Assembly: GCA_914767715.1 (NCBI GenBank)
Contig: OU612074.1
Location: 9,315,501-9,379,500 of the forward strand
Source of the DNA: Membranipora membranacea
Taxonomy: Eukaryota; Bryozoa; Gymnolaemata; Cheilostomatida; Membraniporidae
Length of the DNA stretch: 64,000 bases
Direction of reading: 5' to 3'
In this document: positions 26,701 through 38,700 of the stretch, one piece after another
Position numbering within the stretch: the first letter of the stretch is position 1
Layout of the letters: each line of letters starts with the position of its first letter
Position numbers and translations under genes: made by a program
Notes under the pieces: generated by a model
What the model saw: the letters and a program-made list of their open reading frames with translations, nothing else
What the model was told of the DNA's origin: nothing
Databases searched by the model: none

Positions 26701-29700
26701 TTTACTTACATTATTTCTGTAGTAAGTTAAAGAAACTTGGCTCCACGACCGTGTAAAATGCCAGTAAAATATAGATAATATTATTCCGATTACATTGTCG
26801 TCTATTTACGGCAGAAATATAAGATTATATTCAGATCAGTGAGAATGCTGCTTGTCGGTCAGAACTCTCAAGCAAAACTGTTGATCAACATAAGGGCATA
26901 GAAGATTAAATATGATTCATGCCCAAAATGGGAATAAAAGACATAAAATGTGTACCGCTGTCGGTAATATTTGTCAACCAAATAGTGAACAAAAACAAGT
27001 TAATTGGATAAAAAGTAACATGGTTATGTGAACTATGAGTGCTAAGTAATAAAATTGCATATTGATGGCCACTGCTGTATGTTTTGTCAATCAAGTGGTC
27101 TCATCCCACTTTGACCACCCTTAGCTCTGTGCAACAGAGTATGATGTGACGAGCTTTTACAAACTCCACATTTCCAGTCCCTGGTACACTTAGCTAAGTA
27201 GTGATTGGCTGACAAACAGCGATTACATGCCTTGAGAGTTTTCACTGTAGAAAAACGTTGCTCCACAGAGAGTGACTTAAAATCTGCACACTTAGACATA
27301 TACATGTGATTATCAGATTTACAGTGAGGACAGCATTTTTTCTTAGGCGAATCATATTCAGCATCTGTCTTATGACTGACAGCACTTTGGTTAGATTTTG
27401 ATTTCGATTGATCACTCTTAGCTGATGAATCCACATTACACACACCCTTCAAAGCATTCTGGGAAGTAACTGGATTGTTTGCTGAGTGGGATTCAAAAAC
27501 CATAAACTCAACAAACTGCGAGAACGGTGGGAACACCTGATCATGAGATAGTTGTTACCCTGTTACTTTATTGTTCCACCGTAATGCCATATAATCAGGA
27601 AGATTCTTGACTATGTCCTGATTACGATCACACTCCTCCAAAAATCCAAAGTGTGGGTTTTCTTCTCTCATTGCTAGGCACTGCTTGAGAAAATTTGCCA
27701 GGTTTTTGATACCGACATTATCTCTGTTTGTGATTTTTGGCCAGGTAAACAGTTTTTCTTGTATGCCTGTGCAATGAGATAAGAATTACTATAAATGTCT
27801 GATTGAGGTCTTTCCATGCCTCGATATATGCTTGCTCAGAATTTCTGGTTAGATAATGCTCGATTAGCTCTCTAGCATCACCATCAGTATACTTTTCCAG
27901 GTAGAAAAGCTTAGAACTGGCTGTTGGCCATTTTCGATTAGATATAAAAGCATCAAATGACTTGGCCCAGCGATTGTACTTGAGAAAATCACCCTGAAAT
28001 ACTGATAGCTCCTCCGGAGGCATTTTACTAGCCTCTATTGACTCTGCAATGGCATAATCCAACTCCTGTCTACGTGACATAGCATAATCTGATTCTATAT
28101 TTGGAGTTGTGCCCCCTACTACATATGTACTAGAATGCCAGTTTGGTTCTGTTAACTGGGGTGATATACGACTTTGATGCAAGTCCATGATAGGGGATGG
28201 GGGTCTGCGATGTCATGTGGAGGTGAGCTAAAGTGAACACCATGCGAATGTACAGCAATACTAACATGTGACAACCATGGGTTACTATTGACAGCTGCTG
28301 CAACAGCAGTGGAAGCTACAGTCTGTGTATCATGGGCAGCATTATTACGACCATGCATGTTACTCCTAGATTGAGCTTGTCTATTGGGTAGCCACCCATT
28401 GTTATTTACTGGTCCATCATGAATAGCTGAAGCTAAATTACGTGAGTCACGAATAAGCCATTCTTTGTTACTGGTGGAAGCTAAAGCTGGTCTGGGTTGA
28501 TTAGCCTGAAATGAGTGTCCAGGTGACACAGCTTGACCATTCAAAAGCCATCCATTGTTTCCATTGTTTTGATGAATAGCATTGGATGGAAAAAGATGCA
28601 TGCTTATCCTACCATCTTGCTGGCATGTAAAATCCATGGGCGCGGCAGATTGATTCGATCCTACTTGATTTTCCTGCCGCTCGCCATTTACACTACCATT
28701 GAGCGGCCTATGATTTTGACCTTGTTGCACATGTTGACCATTACAATCATTACGACCAGGCATCTGTTGGTCTTCGCAACCATTATCAGATTGCTGCCGA
28801 CCCCTAACATCATGTTGTGATGCTGGTTGCTGAATTTCAGCACCGCCTATTGAGCCTTGATTTACTTGTACAATGCCTGATGAAAATACTTTGGCTTGTT
28901 GGTCAGTGCTATGAGCAGCAGGAAAAAATCTAGATTGAGATGCCATTTCAAAATCACCTCCTGTTGAATCGATTTGAAACCGTGAGGAGTTTTGAATAAT
29001 TCTATCAATAAGCACTTTCTTTCTGCCGCCAACCGGTAATTTTTTTGATTTCAAAATATCCCTGAGCGCCTTTGCCCCCCCAACCTATCGAGCTCTGACC
29101 TTGAGATACTAAAGCCCTCCATGCTGAGACAAACCAACAAAGATTATTGGCAAGAAACACAAATGTACTATGGCAAGATACCAAGACACACACTGAAAGC
29201 AATACCCAACAACCACGACCACACAACCGAGTACAGCCCAGCAACTAGAGTACATGAGCCAAAAAATCCGCACTATTGGATGAAAAAGGCGAGCTTGCAC
29301 AAAAAGCCCTAACCTAGTCCTAGTACAAAAAATTGACGGCTGTAAAAAATTAACGAGGCACGCACCTGGTATCAGTGAAGTGTAAAAAGTATCTCCAGCA
29401 GCTCTCCGTCAGCAACAGGGTGGTTAATAAATAATCCAAGAGGTTATCGTATACAGTTACGGTTAGTGTCAGCAGGCATCAGCAGCGAGATCACCGGCAG
29501 TAGAGTAACGTGGCGTAGCAGTAAATGACAACACGACGAGAAGGGGGTAGTCGTCACACAAGACGAGAGGATATAGCGGAGTATAACGACAGCTGTATCT
29601 AGATACAAGTGCTTAGGTGTGCTGTGCTAGCAGTACAGGATTTAGGTGGTATAGCGGTACGAATCCTGTGGCTCTCTGATGTTGACATACAGAGGATGTT

Positions 29701-32700
29701 GAGGGAGCTGAATGCTCGGCTAGCTGAGGTATAACTGTACAGCATCACAAGCTGACTGGTGGAGTAGGCGTTATGATAGTGTAGACGCTGGAGTGAGTTG
29801 CTCTGTGGTTGGTGTGTGGGTTGGCGAGAGTGTTGAGTCAGCTTCTAGCACTAGACATTATCCAGAAATAAAGTTTCACTGTTCTGGACTACAAGGCTTT
29901 TTGATCTATTTACACAGATTTGAGAGATTACTTATAGTATCACAGGATCAAAGGTTTTATTCTAATCCCGAAGGTTCCATGAAACTGGAATAGAAAATGG
30001 TGCAATTAATGTGGTGCATAAAAATGTGCCTCGCTCAATAAAAATGCTGTCAATAATTAACTATTCAATTTAACGCAAACTATAAGGAACAATATACTCA
30101 CAGATCAAATAAAGACAAATCTAAACCCTATTAATTAATTTTGAATGTACCGAGAAATAAAAGAGATATTAAGTCAAGTGAACTTGGAGTCGAATTATTT
30201 TAACCTACAGAAAACAGAATTTAATTTATAACATACCTTTTTGCATGGACGTCACTAGGAATTTGAAGGGGGGGGGCTCTGCCGGAGCGCAGCCCCTGCG
30301 GGGGGGGGGGGGGGGGGTCTGGTCTGTGTCCCCTCAGCCGCCAGAGCCCTGAGCGTTTTTAAGATCATTTTCGTGCAAAATTAGCCCATTTCAATGTATA
30401 AATGAGAGCAAAATCAAAACTCACCTTGGAATGGCTCATCTTCACACAGTCCACAAGACAAACATAATTCTTGTAATGAGAGTAAAACTTGAGGTGCAGA
30501 AAGAAAATGTTTTAAGGGCAACAACTCGGGATTACAAGAGGAAACAGATTCCTAATCGATATCACACAACAAGAGTTTTATAAAATTTATTGAGCATTAT
30601 TATTATTGACAAATTGAAGGTAAATACAACCACAACATTAGGCCTACTATTAATTCAGCTATTACTAGGTTCTCCAGCATTATTATTATCAGTCATTAGC
30701 TTCGATCTAGAAGTCATAGCAACAAGTGTAAACAACCGAAATAAAGAGGAGTAAAAATTTTTTTTGCAATTCTCAGGGGGGGCTCTGCAGAGACATGAGA
30801 GCCCCCCTAGTGACACCCATGCCTTTTTGCTCCTTTAGTAAATCCCCAAATATCACCTTTGCCCAAAAAAATAGATAAATATAGTTAAAGTTTGTACGCA
30901 ACTCAGGTTTACTGAGCCTGTGAGGAACACCTCAAACACCAAGGCTCACAGGGCAACTAAAGGCTTGAGGAATCCATCAGTGCAGATAATTGGACACAAA
31001 ACACAATAGCCCGGTACCGCACAAAGCTATGCAGCTATGGCCAATTAGGCACAACTCCCAGTGAATGGCAAACGATCTAAACCGCCGTGAAGCAGCCACA
31101 AGGGCGGTCAAATACAAGCTAGTGTAAATAAGATTCAAAAGGTCACAAAACTCAGTGTTGGATGCAGCAGGGTTTGTGAAGTGAGCTAATAAAACACACA
31201 ACAAGAGTAACTGTATATTTAGTGTCACATGTCTCTGTGACAAAATATTTTGTGACACAGAGATGACATGTTGTGTGACACTAAATAAGTCGATCAAGAA
31301 TTGAATATATGTATATACATATATTATATGTAAAGGGTAATATGCATATGATATGTTAATATATGTATATTATGTAATATAATAATATGTGAATTATTTA
31401 ACATAATATGTTAATTATGTAATATAATATGTGTTCATATATATAAGTTTATATAAAAGTGAAAAAATATATCTATATTTAAATAAACAAATAATTAAAA
31501 TCTATTCTTACCAGGTTGGTGAAGAATGAAATCTTGGCAAGAAATTCGGCTCTATCGCTCAGTTTGACAGGTGTCAAGGCCGTTGTAATATCTCCTGTCT
31601 CATCACTTATTTTCTCACCATTTCGCTCAAGGTCATTTTTATTCATTTCTGTGCTATACACATCCAATATATCATCCATCTTTTGATAATATGATCTGAA
31701 AGCAGCCAACGAAATGCAAGTTTATACAGAGCAAATTTCTCTCCAGCAGCGCATAGTTTATCGGCAGACTAAAACTACATTATTTTTCTTCACTTGCGCA
31801 AAATGCAGATAAGGGCTGCTTCATGTGGATCATCAGGGTATAGTTATTATTTAGAAAGCAAAAAAGACTGACTCCCATTTTATTTTTAGTGATTTCAGTT
31901 GATGAGCTTTCCGTCATTCAAAATAATGTAGCCAAGGTGCGTGCTGATTGTCTTTCTTGTTGATTGCTGCAGGTAATTGCTAGTTATTGTTTTGCGCAAG
32001 AGCGATTCCGCATTTTTTAAACGGTTAATAATAATATGACAGAGATTGCAATAGGGTATATACAGCTCTTCCCTATCAAATGGTACAACTAAGCTTATCT
32101 CGTTGTCTATCTATATACAAAGTTGAAAAAAACGCCTTGAACATATCATTGTGTTGCAACACATCAAAACCGGCATTTGCAATCATGACGTATTGTTCAC
32201 AATAAGCCTAATAGTAAAAATATAGTGAAACTGCAACATGTGGTCAAGTTTTTTTTTTGAGTGGAGTTGACCAATCAGAGTCTGCTGAATCCAACAGTCA
32301 TACTTTTGAGCCAATCAGAAGTGCTACAAGTTACCTAACTGATCGTGGAATCTGCTTCTCGTTTTTCATCTGTTCTTTCCTATCATCCATATTCTTCATG
32401 AAACTCGTAGGACAAGGAACTCCGAGCCCAACAGCAAGTCGCATCGAATGATTGTCTTTGACAGAGTCTTCACCATATTTCAACAAATCCAAGGAATCCA
32501 AAGAAACTACAATACAATATAATAAAATACAATAAAATACCATAAAATACAATAAAATGCAATACAATACAATGCAATGCAATGCAATGCAATGCAATGC
32601 GAATGATAATTTTATTGTCGTGATTTGCCAAATTCATTCAGTGGCCATTGTTTGCCGCTATTGTTCGTGGTTAATTTGACTTTGATTGATGGTTTTGCGT

Positions 32701-35700
32701 TGGCTGTTGAATGTTTTGTGCCATGTCATATACCTAGCGTGGGCGTGTGGGGGCACCTGCATAGGCTATCATATACCTCCTATAGTATCACACATGACCG
32801 TGATCGACAAATAATTGACGTGGATTAGTCTATTAATGGAAAAGTATTGTTACAAAATGATAATATACTATACTAGCTATCATTATTTGAGATAAATAAC
32901 AAATGGTGCCTTGTATTCGGAGATTGGATTACTTGATTTTGTGGAAATAGTGTTCTATCTGGTTTCTGTAAACCAATTAGAAAACGGCAATATATAAACT
33001 AACAAACACCCTCCAATCTATTATCAGAATTACGTTTATTACATTGTGGTATAATATTTGTTTGGTTGCATTTTCGTTGTGCACTTTCCCACTGCCAACT
33101 CCTATCTTTACTCCTTGATAAGAGTTATGTACAAATTGACATCAATAATGTGTGACTTTATACCCCATCAACTTATACTTACGATGTATAACCAATCAGA
33201 ATATAGTTTGACATCCGACCCATCTGCTGTTACATAACTGACTAATTGACTAACTGATCAATTTTATTTATTGCTGCCACAATTTGTTTCCACTTACCAA
33301 TCATAGTGCAATACACAATAAAAAAACTCGGAAACGTATTTCAAAACCAAAACAAACTAAACACAAAGACAAAAATAAAGACATGTAAATGCTTAAAAAG
33401 GCTTTTCCTCATTCATTATGCACAGTGGCTGTTATTTAAAAAAATGGTAACATCCTGAAGTAAACTTCTACTACCCTCGACCCCTATTGGCTGTTAGAAT
33501 AGCTATTATTAGTTTTGAATTTTAAGATATTGATGGCTCATCAATTATTTTTCAATGCGGAATCAAAGAACAATAACAATGAGACATAGAGACGATGTCA
33601 AAAATCCCGTTAAATTATCATTAAGCTTGGCTCTAATACCCGCACCACAATCGGCTGTATGATGATAATTCATAATAGAGGAGTATTGTATTCGCAGGAG
33701 GAAGAAAGAGTACCATTTTCTTACACGCTTGCATATACCCACCGTCTTTATTTACCTTGTACAGATTCCACTAGAGGGGCTCTCCCCACACAGGACTGTC
33801 TATAATATCTATAATTTAAGAATCCCAATCTATAAACTTAAGCGCGCTGCGATGGCATGTGGCTTTTGGACTAATGAATGCCATAAAATCCTTTAAATTA
33901 ACAACCTATCGTACTTACCTTAATGATGTATCATATCAGATACAACCCTCCGTTTGCTCTGCTCCGCTTCGCTGCACAACGACCATACACACACAAAGAG
34001 AGCACAGGAGACACACAGCACTGACAGCACTTTAGAGATACATTAAGAAATCTATAAATCTATATCTTTACTTGCATCTATCTATAAGCCTACAAGCCTA
34101 TAAGCTAAGAAATGGTCATCTATAATCTATGCTATAAGTAGGGGGGGGGGGGGGCCACTAGAGCTAGCCCAAATATAGTGCTTACTAAAATAAAGTTGCC
34201 CCAAACTATCTGAACTAAACTCAAACTAACAAAAACTGCTCCATGGTAAAAGGAATTGTCGGCGTTCACTTGACAATAAGAATAATGCCTGTGTAATAAT
34301 GGATTATTGTTGTGTTCATGTCTTTGGTCTTGCATGGTATTAAATCTCATACATATTTTGCAGGGCCCGTAGTTCTAGGGGAGGCAGGGAGGCATTGCTT
34401 CCCCTAGAAAGCTAATTACAGTGGCCTAAAAACAATATGATTGAATAATCTATGTCAGAATCGGCTCCACTGCGATAAAAATTTAACTATTTATATGCCT
34501 TTAATTGCTTGAGAAAATGCTTACAGCACCCCTCCTTGTGACGCTTCTGACTCGCACCCCCTACCATCTTTGCTAAATTACGGCCCTGTGATAACGTCCT
34601 GCCAGGTTTCTGCCATCAAGTCATGCAGGTGTCATTGCCCATTAAACAGTAGTTTTGATAATAGACCGTCTAATAATATTTTGACACTAGTCAATCTCAC
34701 GTCTATAACAATAATATATGGATTATGTTAGATATAATGGAACTTTTATTTATAATTATGTCTACTATTTAAAGTAAACATAATCAACTGGATTAGCAAT
34801 GATGTATTAGTGAATCAGTTGTAAGCTCCAATGTTGTACCTAGCAGGCTGGTTTGACTTCCCATGGAGAATTTTATTTTCTGATCTTTCGCTAGCTGGTA
34901 GTAGTGACAATATCACGGTGGTTCGGTGTTCGGTTCTAAAATATCTTATGTATAGGTCAAATAATATTTCAGAATACCAAGGAATCTTATATTGTGGTTG
35001 TAGTTGTATATGACCAATTGGCACCTGTACTGGTACGACGTTATTATGACAATCATAAAACGGTATGCCAAATCATATTTTCGGTCTAAAGCAAGGATTT
35101 TTATTTGAATTTGTTTCTTTTTTACAGGTGATAATATTCCGTCTGCTTATGATGATATCATTGCGAAGTTCAACATCGGTAACAAAGTCTCGGCAATCAT
35201 CACAGGTAACGGAGCTAACGTCGTGAAAGCCTTCGCACTGCCGGCGACTGATGAGGATGATGAAGCTGACACAGAGGAATGTGACCACGACATGGTTGAG
35301 AACGAGCTAGTAGACAAAGAACATTTACGCTGAGCGTGTCACACTCTACAGCTGGTAGTTAAGGACGGACAGGGGAAATGTCCACGTTCATGGCAGTAGC
35401 GTAGAACTGTTGGAAGAAAATAATCTAAACAAGCCCCAGATCGCAAACACCACCAGATGGAGTAGTCAGCTAACCGCCCTCGAGAGCCTCCTAGACCTTG
35501 GAGCACAAACAATCGACCAACTGGACTGTTCTGTCACTCTTTCATCGTAAGTTGTTATAGCAATGCATTGTCCTATTGTGGGGGCGTTATCGAATGCCAG
35601 CATAAAAACGCTCCACAACTATCCCGCTTCTTATAATTATAGTTTCTTTGCTGTCTGCTCAGGTGAGCACAAATTCCCTCAAGCTATTAAGCCCATCATG

Positions 35701-38700
35701 TTGTGACCGATTTTACCTTTACGTTTTAGAATATCACATATCCTGAGTGAATTTTTTTCTGGTCTGCCGAATAATGGTTAAAATTAAAGGTGTATGATTT
35801 TTCATAAAAAAGTGGGTAGACCTATTATAAGGCTCATCGATGTGCAACAACTTTTAATCCACTGTGCCCACTCCAGTGACTCCACTCTAATACCCTACGA
35901 TCAGCAATCTTGGGATGACAATTGGTGTTAATAGTTTTTAATTGCCAACTTAACTCATGACGTTTATTTGTTGGCTGGCCATTTAGCTTATTGGTGTTAA
36001 ATGCACAATCATACTTTGTATAGATGCCAATGTCATAACTGATTTGCCACTCAAAACTTATATGTTGATCACACTAAATTTTAACCTGTGATGTCTATTT
36101 CGTTGTAGGAATGACCTCAGGGCACTAGCAGACCTTGTGACTATTCTGAAACCCTTCAGAAAAGCTACAAAGATGCTCGGCTGGGCATTAACCCATTTCT
36201 AGAGGCACTCACCAAGTCTATGGACAAACGCCCGACGATATTTGGATCAGAATCTGACACCTATGTGCTCTGCTCGTTTGTAGACCCCAGGTTCAAACTG
36301 AACTGGTGTAGAGGCATGTCTATTCTATTCAGTCATGCATTGGTTTTCCATAACAAGCGGAACTGTGTAGTGTATGCATAATAATCTTGCTGCTTGCTCG
36401 GTTGAGTGCTTAAACCAGGTTATTATTTTTATGTATTGTATCGGCTATTATTTTCGTTAGATTGACCACCATTTGGTGGGTGAGGGATCAATTGAAATAT
36501 TGATAAATACATAAATGCATAATATCTTGCTGCTTGCTCGGTTCAGTGCTTAAATAAGTTAATTATTTTGATTTCTTGGCTGTTATTTTCGCCAAATTGA
36601 ACACCATTTGGTGGGTGGGTGAGAGATCAATTGAAATATATTGATAAATTGACACAGATACTAAATACCCCGGGAGCTTGCTAAAACATTTTTAGTCCTA
36701 CTGAGATAACCAATATTGCATGAGATGGTTTCCTATTCCAGTTCTGTTACCTGTAAAAAGCGACAAAATTGACTTTCTTTATATAGGACTGAGCCTGTTT
36801 GTGTTGGGCCTCTGGGCGTTGTTCTGTTCAATATTCTGACTTGTTGCCTTACGATTGACTTTCAATGTGCTAATATGATTGTTTCAGGATATGAGCGAGA
36901 GCGCAGTAAAGATGTTGTAGTTCGTGCAGCGGCAACTCACTCCAACTATGAAGATATCCTAAATAATGATGGCCCAGAGTCGAAAAGAGCCCGCTCTATG
37001 TTTGACGACATTATATGGAGCTCCCTAACGAAGCCTGCACCACTGCGAGAGACCAGCTGACAGCGGAAATAGAACTTTATCTCGCAACTCCACCAGCACC
37101 AGATGACACGAATGTTTTCACTTACTGGAGCACCAACTGCTCATATCCAACTGTCAAATCTCTAGCCAACAAATACCTAGCAATATTGGCATCATCTGCA
37201 CCAGTAGAGCGGCTATTCAGCCAGGCAGGCCGAATATTTAGAGCCGACAGGTGTCAGCTAAGTGACTCAACGTTTCATCGTCTGATGAATATACGTGCCA
37301 ATAGAAAGTATTATGACTGAACTTGGAAAATTACATATTGGGGCTGCTTTATATGATATGGTTTTAAGTCTTGGGTGCTTGTAGACTGACGCAGTACATA
37401 TTACCTTTATCTTCTCAAACCGAACTCGATGAACTTGACTTGACTTTACTAGATTACAGTAAATGATTAACAGCCTCCTGGACTGCTGATGTGTATTATT
37501 ATGTATTACTTCTTATCGAAATTAGTCTCATAATTTTTTTTAAAGTTGATTACAAACTACAAAATACATACTCATTAAAAATAGGTACTTGGATACCGGT
37601 TTAGATTTATTACTACTGCTCTGACGCTCACGATGATAAATCATTCTTGCTCTGACAATTAATTGCAAATGCGTACACTGGCATGACCACCTATTACTAC
37701 TGCTCTAACGCTCACGATGATAAATCATTCTTGCTCTGACAATTATATGCAAATGCGTACACTGGCCTGACCATGTATTACTACTGCTCTGACGCTCATG
37801 ATGATATATCATTCTTGCTCAGACGATTAATTGCAAATGCGTAGACTGGCCTGACCATGTATTACTACTGCTCTGACGCGCATGATGATAAATCATTCTT
37901 GCTCTGACAATTAATTGCAAATGCGTACACTGGCCTGACCATGTATTACTACTGCTCTGACGCTCATGATCATATATCATTCTTGCTCTGACAATTAATT
38001 GCAAATGCGTACACTGACCTGACCAACTATGACTACTGCTCTGACGTTAACAATTTTTATAATAGACCTGCTCTGACAATCAATTGCAAATGCATACATT
38101 GTTGTTAGAAATGCATGTTATGACAATGCATACATTTCTCACTGATGGACTCAAGCCTGATTGATAGAATATTTGCGAAGCCTGGTATTGGTGGTAAATC
38201 AACTCAAACTTGCAGAGGATGTTTTCTGTAGATATTGGTTTGAAAAAGGACACACAGAAAGTAGCGTGCTACTTTTTGTGTGTCTTAATTCAAAACAACA
38301 GTTACAGAAATCATCTTGCCTAAGGTTGAGATGAATTGCCGCCAATACCAGAATACTAAGAGATTTAATTTAAACAAGTTACAAAGAGTTATATAATAAC
38401 TTACCAGGTGTGATTTTCCCACAGTCCGAGTTCATTCTGATAATAGAAGAATTCGGGGCTCTCTCTTCAATCCTCACAGGTGGTATATCTCTGATCCTGT
38501 CATGTGACATCTTGTGTGGCATATTGCTTGTGGTGATAGCACTGTGACAGTTCTGAAAATATAGACAAAATTTAATATAAGTATTTTTCTTTTAATACTT
38601 AATTGGTATAATTTTCATTCTCAAAGAATGTTTTACAATATTAGCCCTGAAAATAAAAAAAAAGAAGACATCAATTAGTAAATTGACAGAAAAACTATTA

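Larger units (their letters stand above)
22108..31100 (-). mobile_element. BEL/Pao LTR retrotransposon, decayed, inside CDF intron
   Basis: Two direct LTRs flank gag and pol remains on the minus strand. The left LTR (22108-22760, 653 bp) is the 3' LTR; the right one (29880-31100) is the 5' LTR, lengthened by a nested MITE. Both read TGT...ACA. A 5-bp target-site duplication, agggc, is seen at 22103-22107 and 31101-31105. Gag, reverse transcriptase, RNase H and integrase segments are in the usual order but broken by frame changes, and the protease region is not recognisable. The LTRs differ by scattered substitutions and an 18-nt deletion in the right copy, so insertion is not the newest event here. 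No envelope gene is seen. It lies in the same orientation as the host gene, within one intron. Confidence 0.93.
29880..31100 (-). repeat. 5' LTR of the BEL/Pao element, interrupted
   Basis: Matches the left LTR from tgttctggactac to gaagcagccaca. Removing the MITE and one copy of its 8-bp duplication leaves about 635 bp against 653 bp in the left LTR; the difference is an 18-nt gap near 30972. It contained the promoter of the element. Confidence 0.92.

Noticed and set aside
33912-33975. Possible exon before gtaagtacg in the CDF gene
   Set aside because: The donor is good, but every frame meets a stop within about 20 nt upstream, so it can only be non-coding.
37609-38095. CRISPR-like array
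   Set aside because: Units are contiguous with no unique spacers, and the window is eukaryotic.
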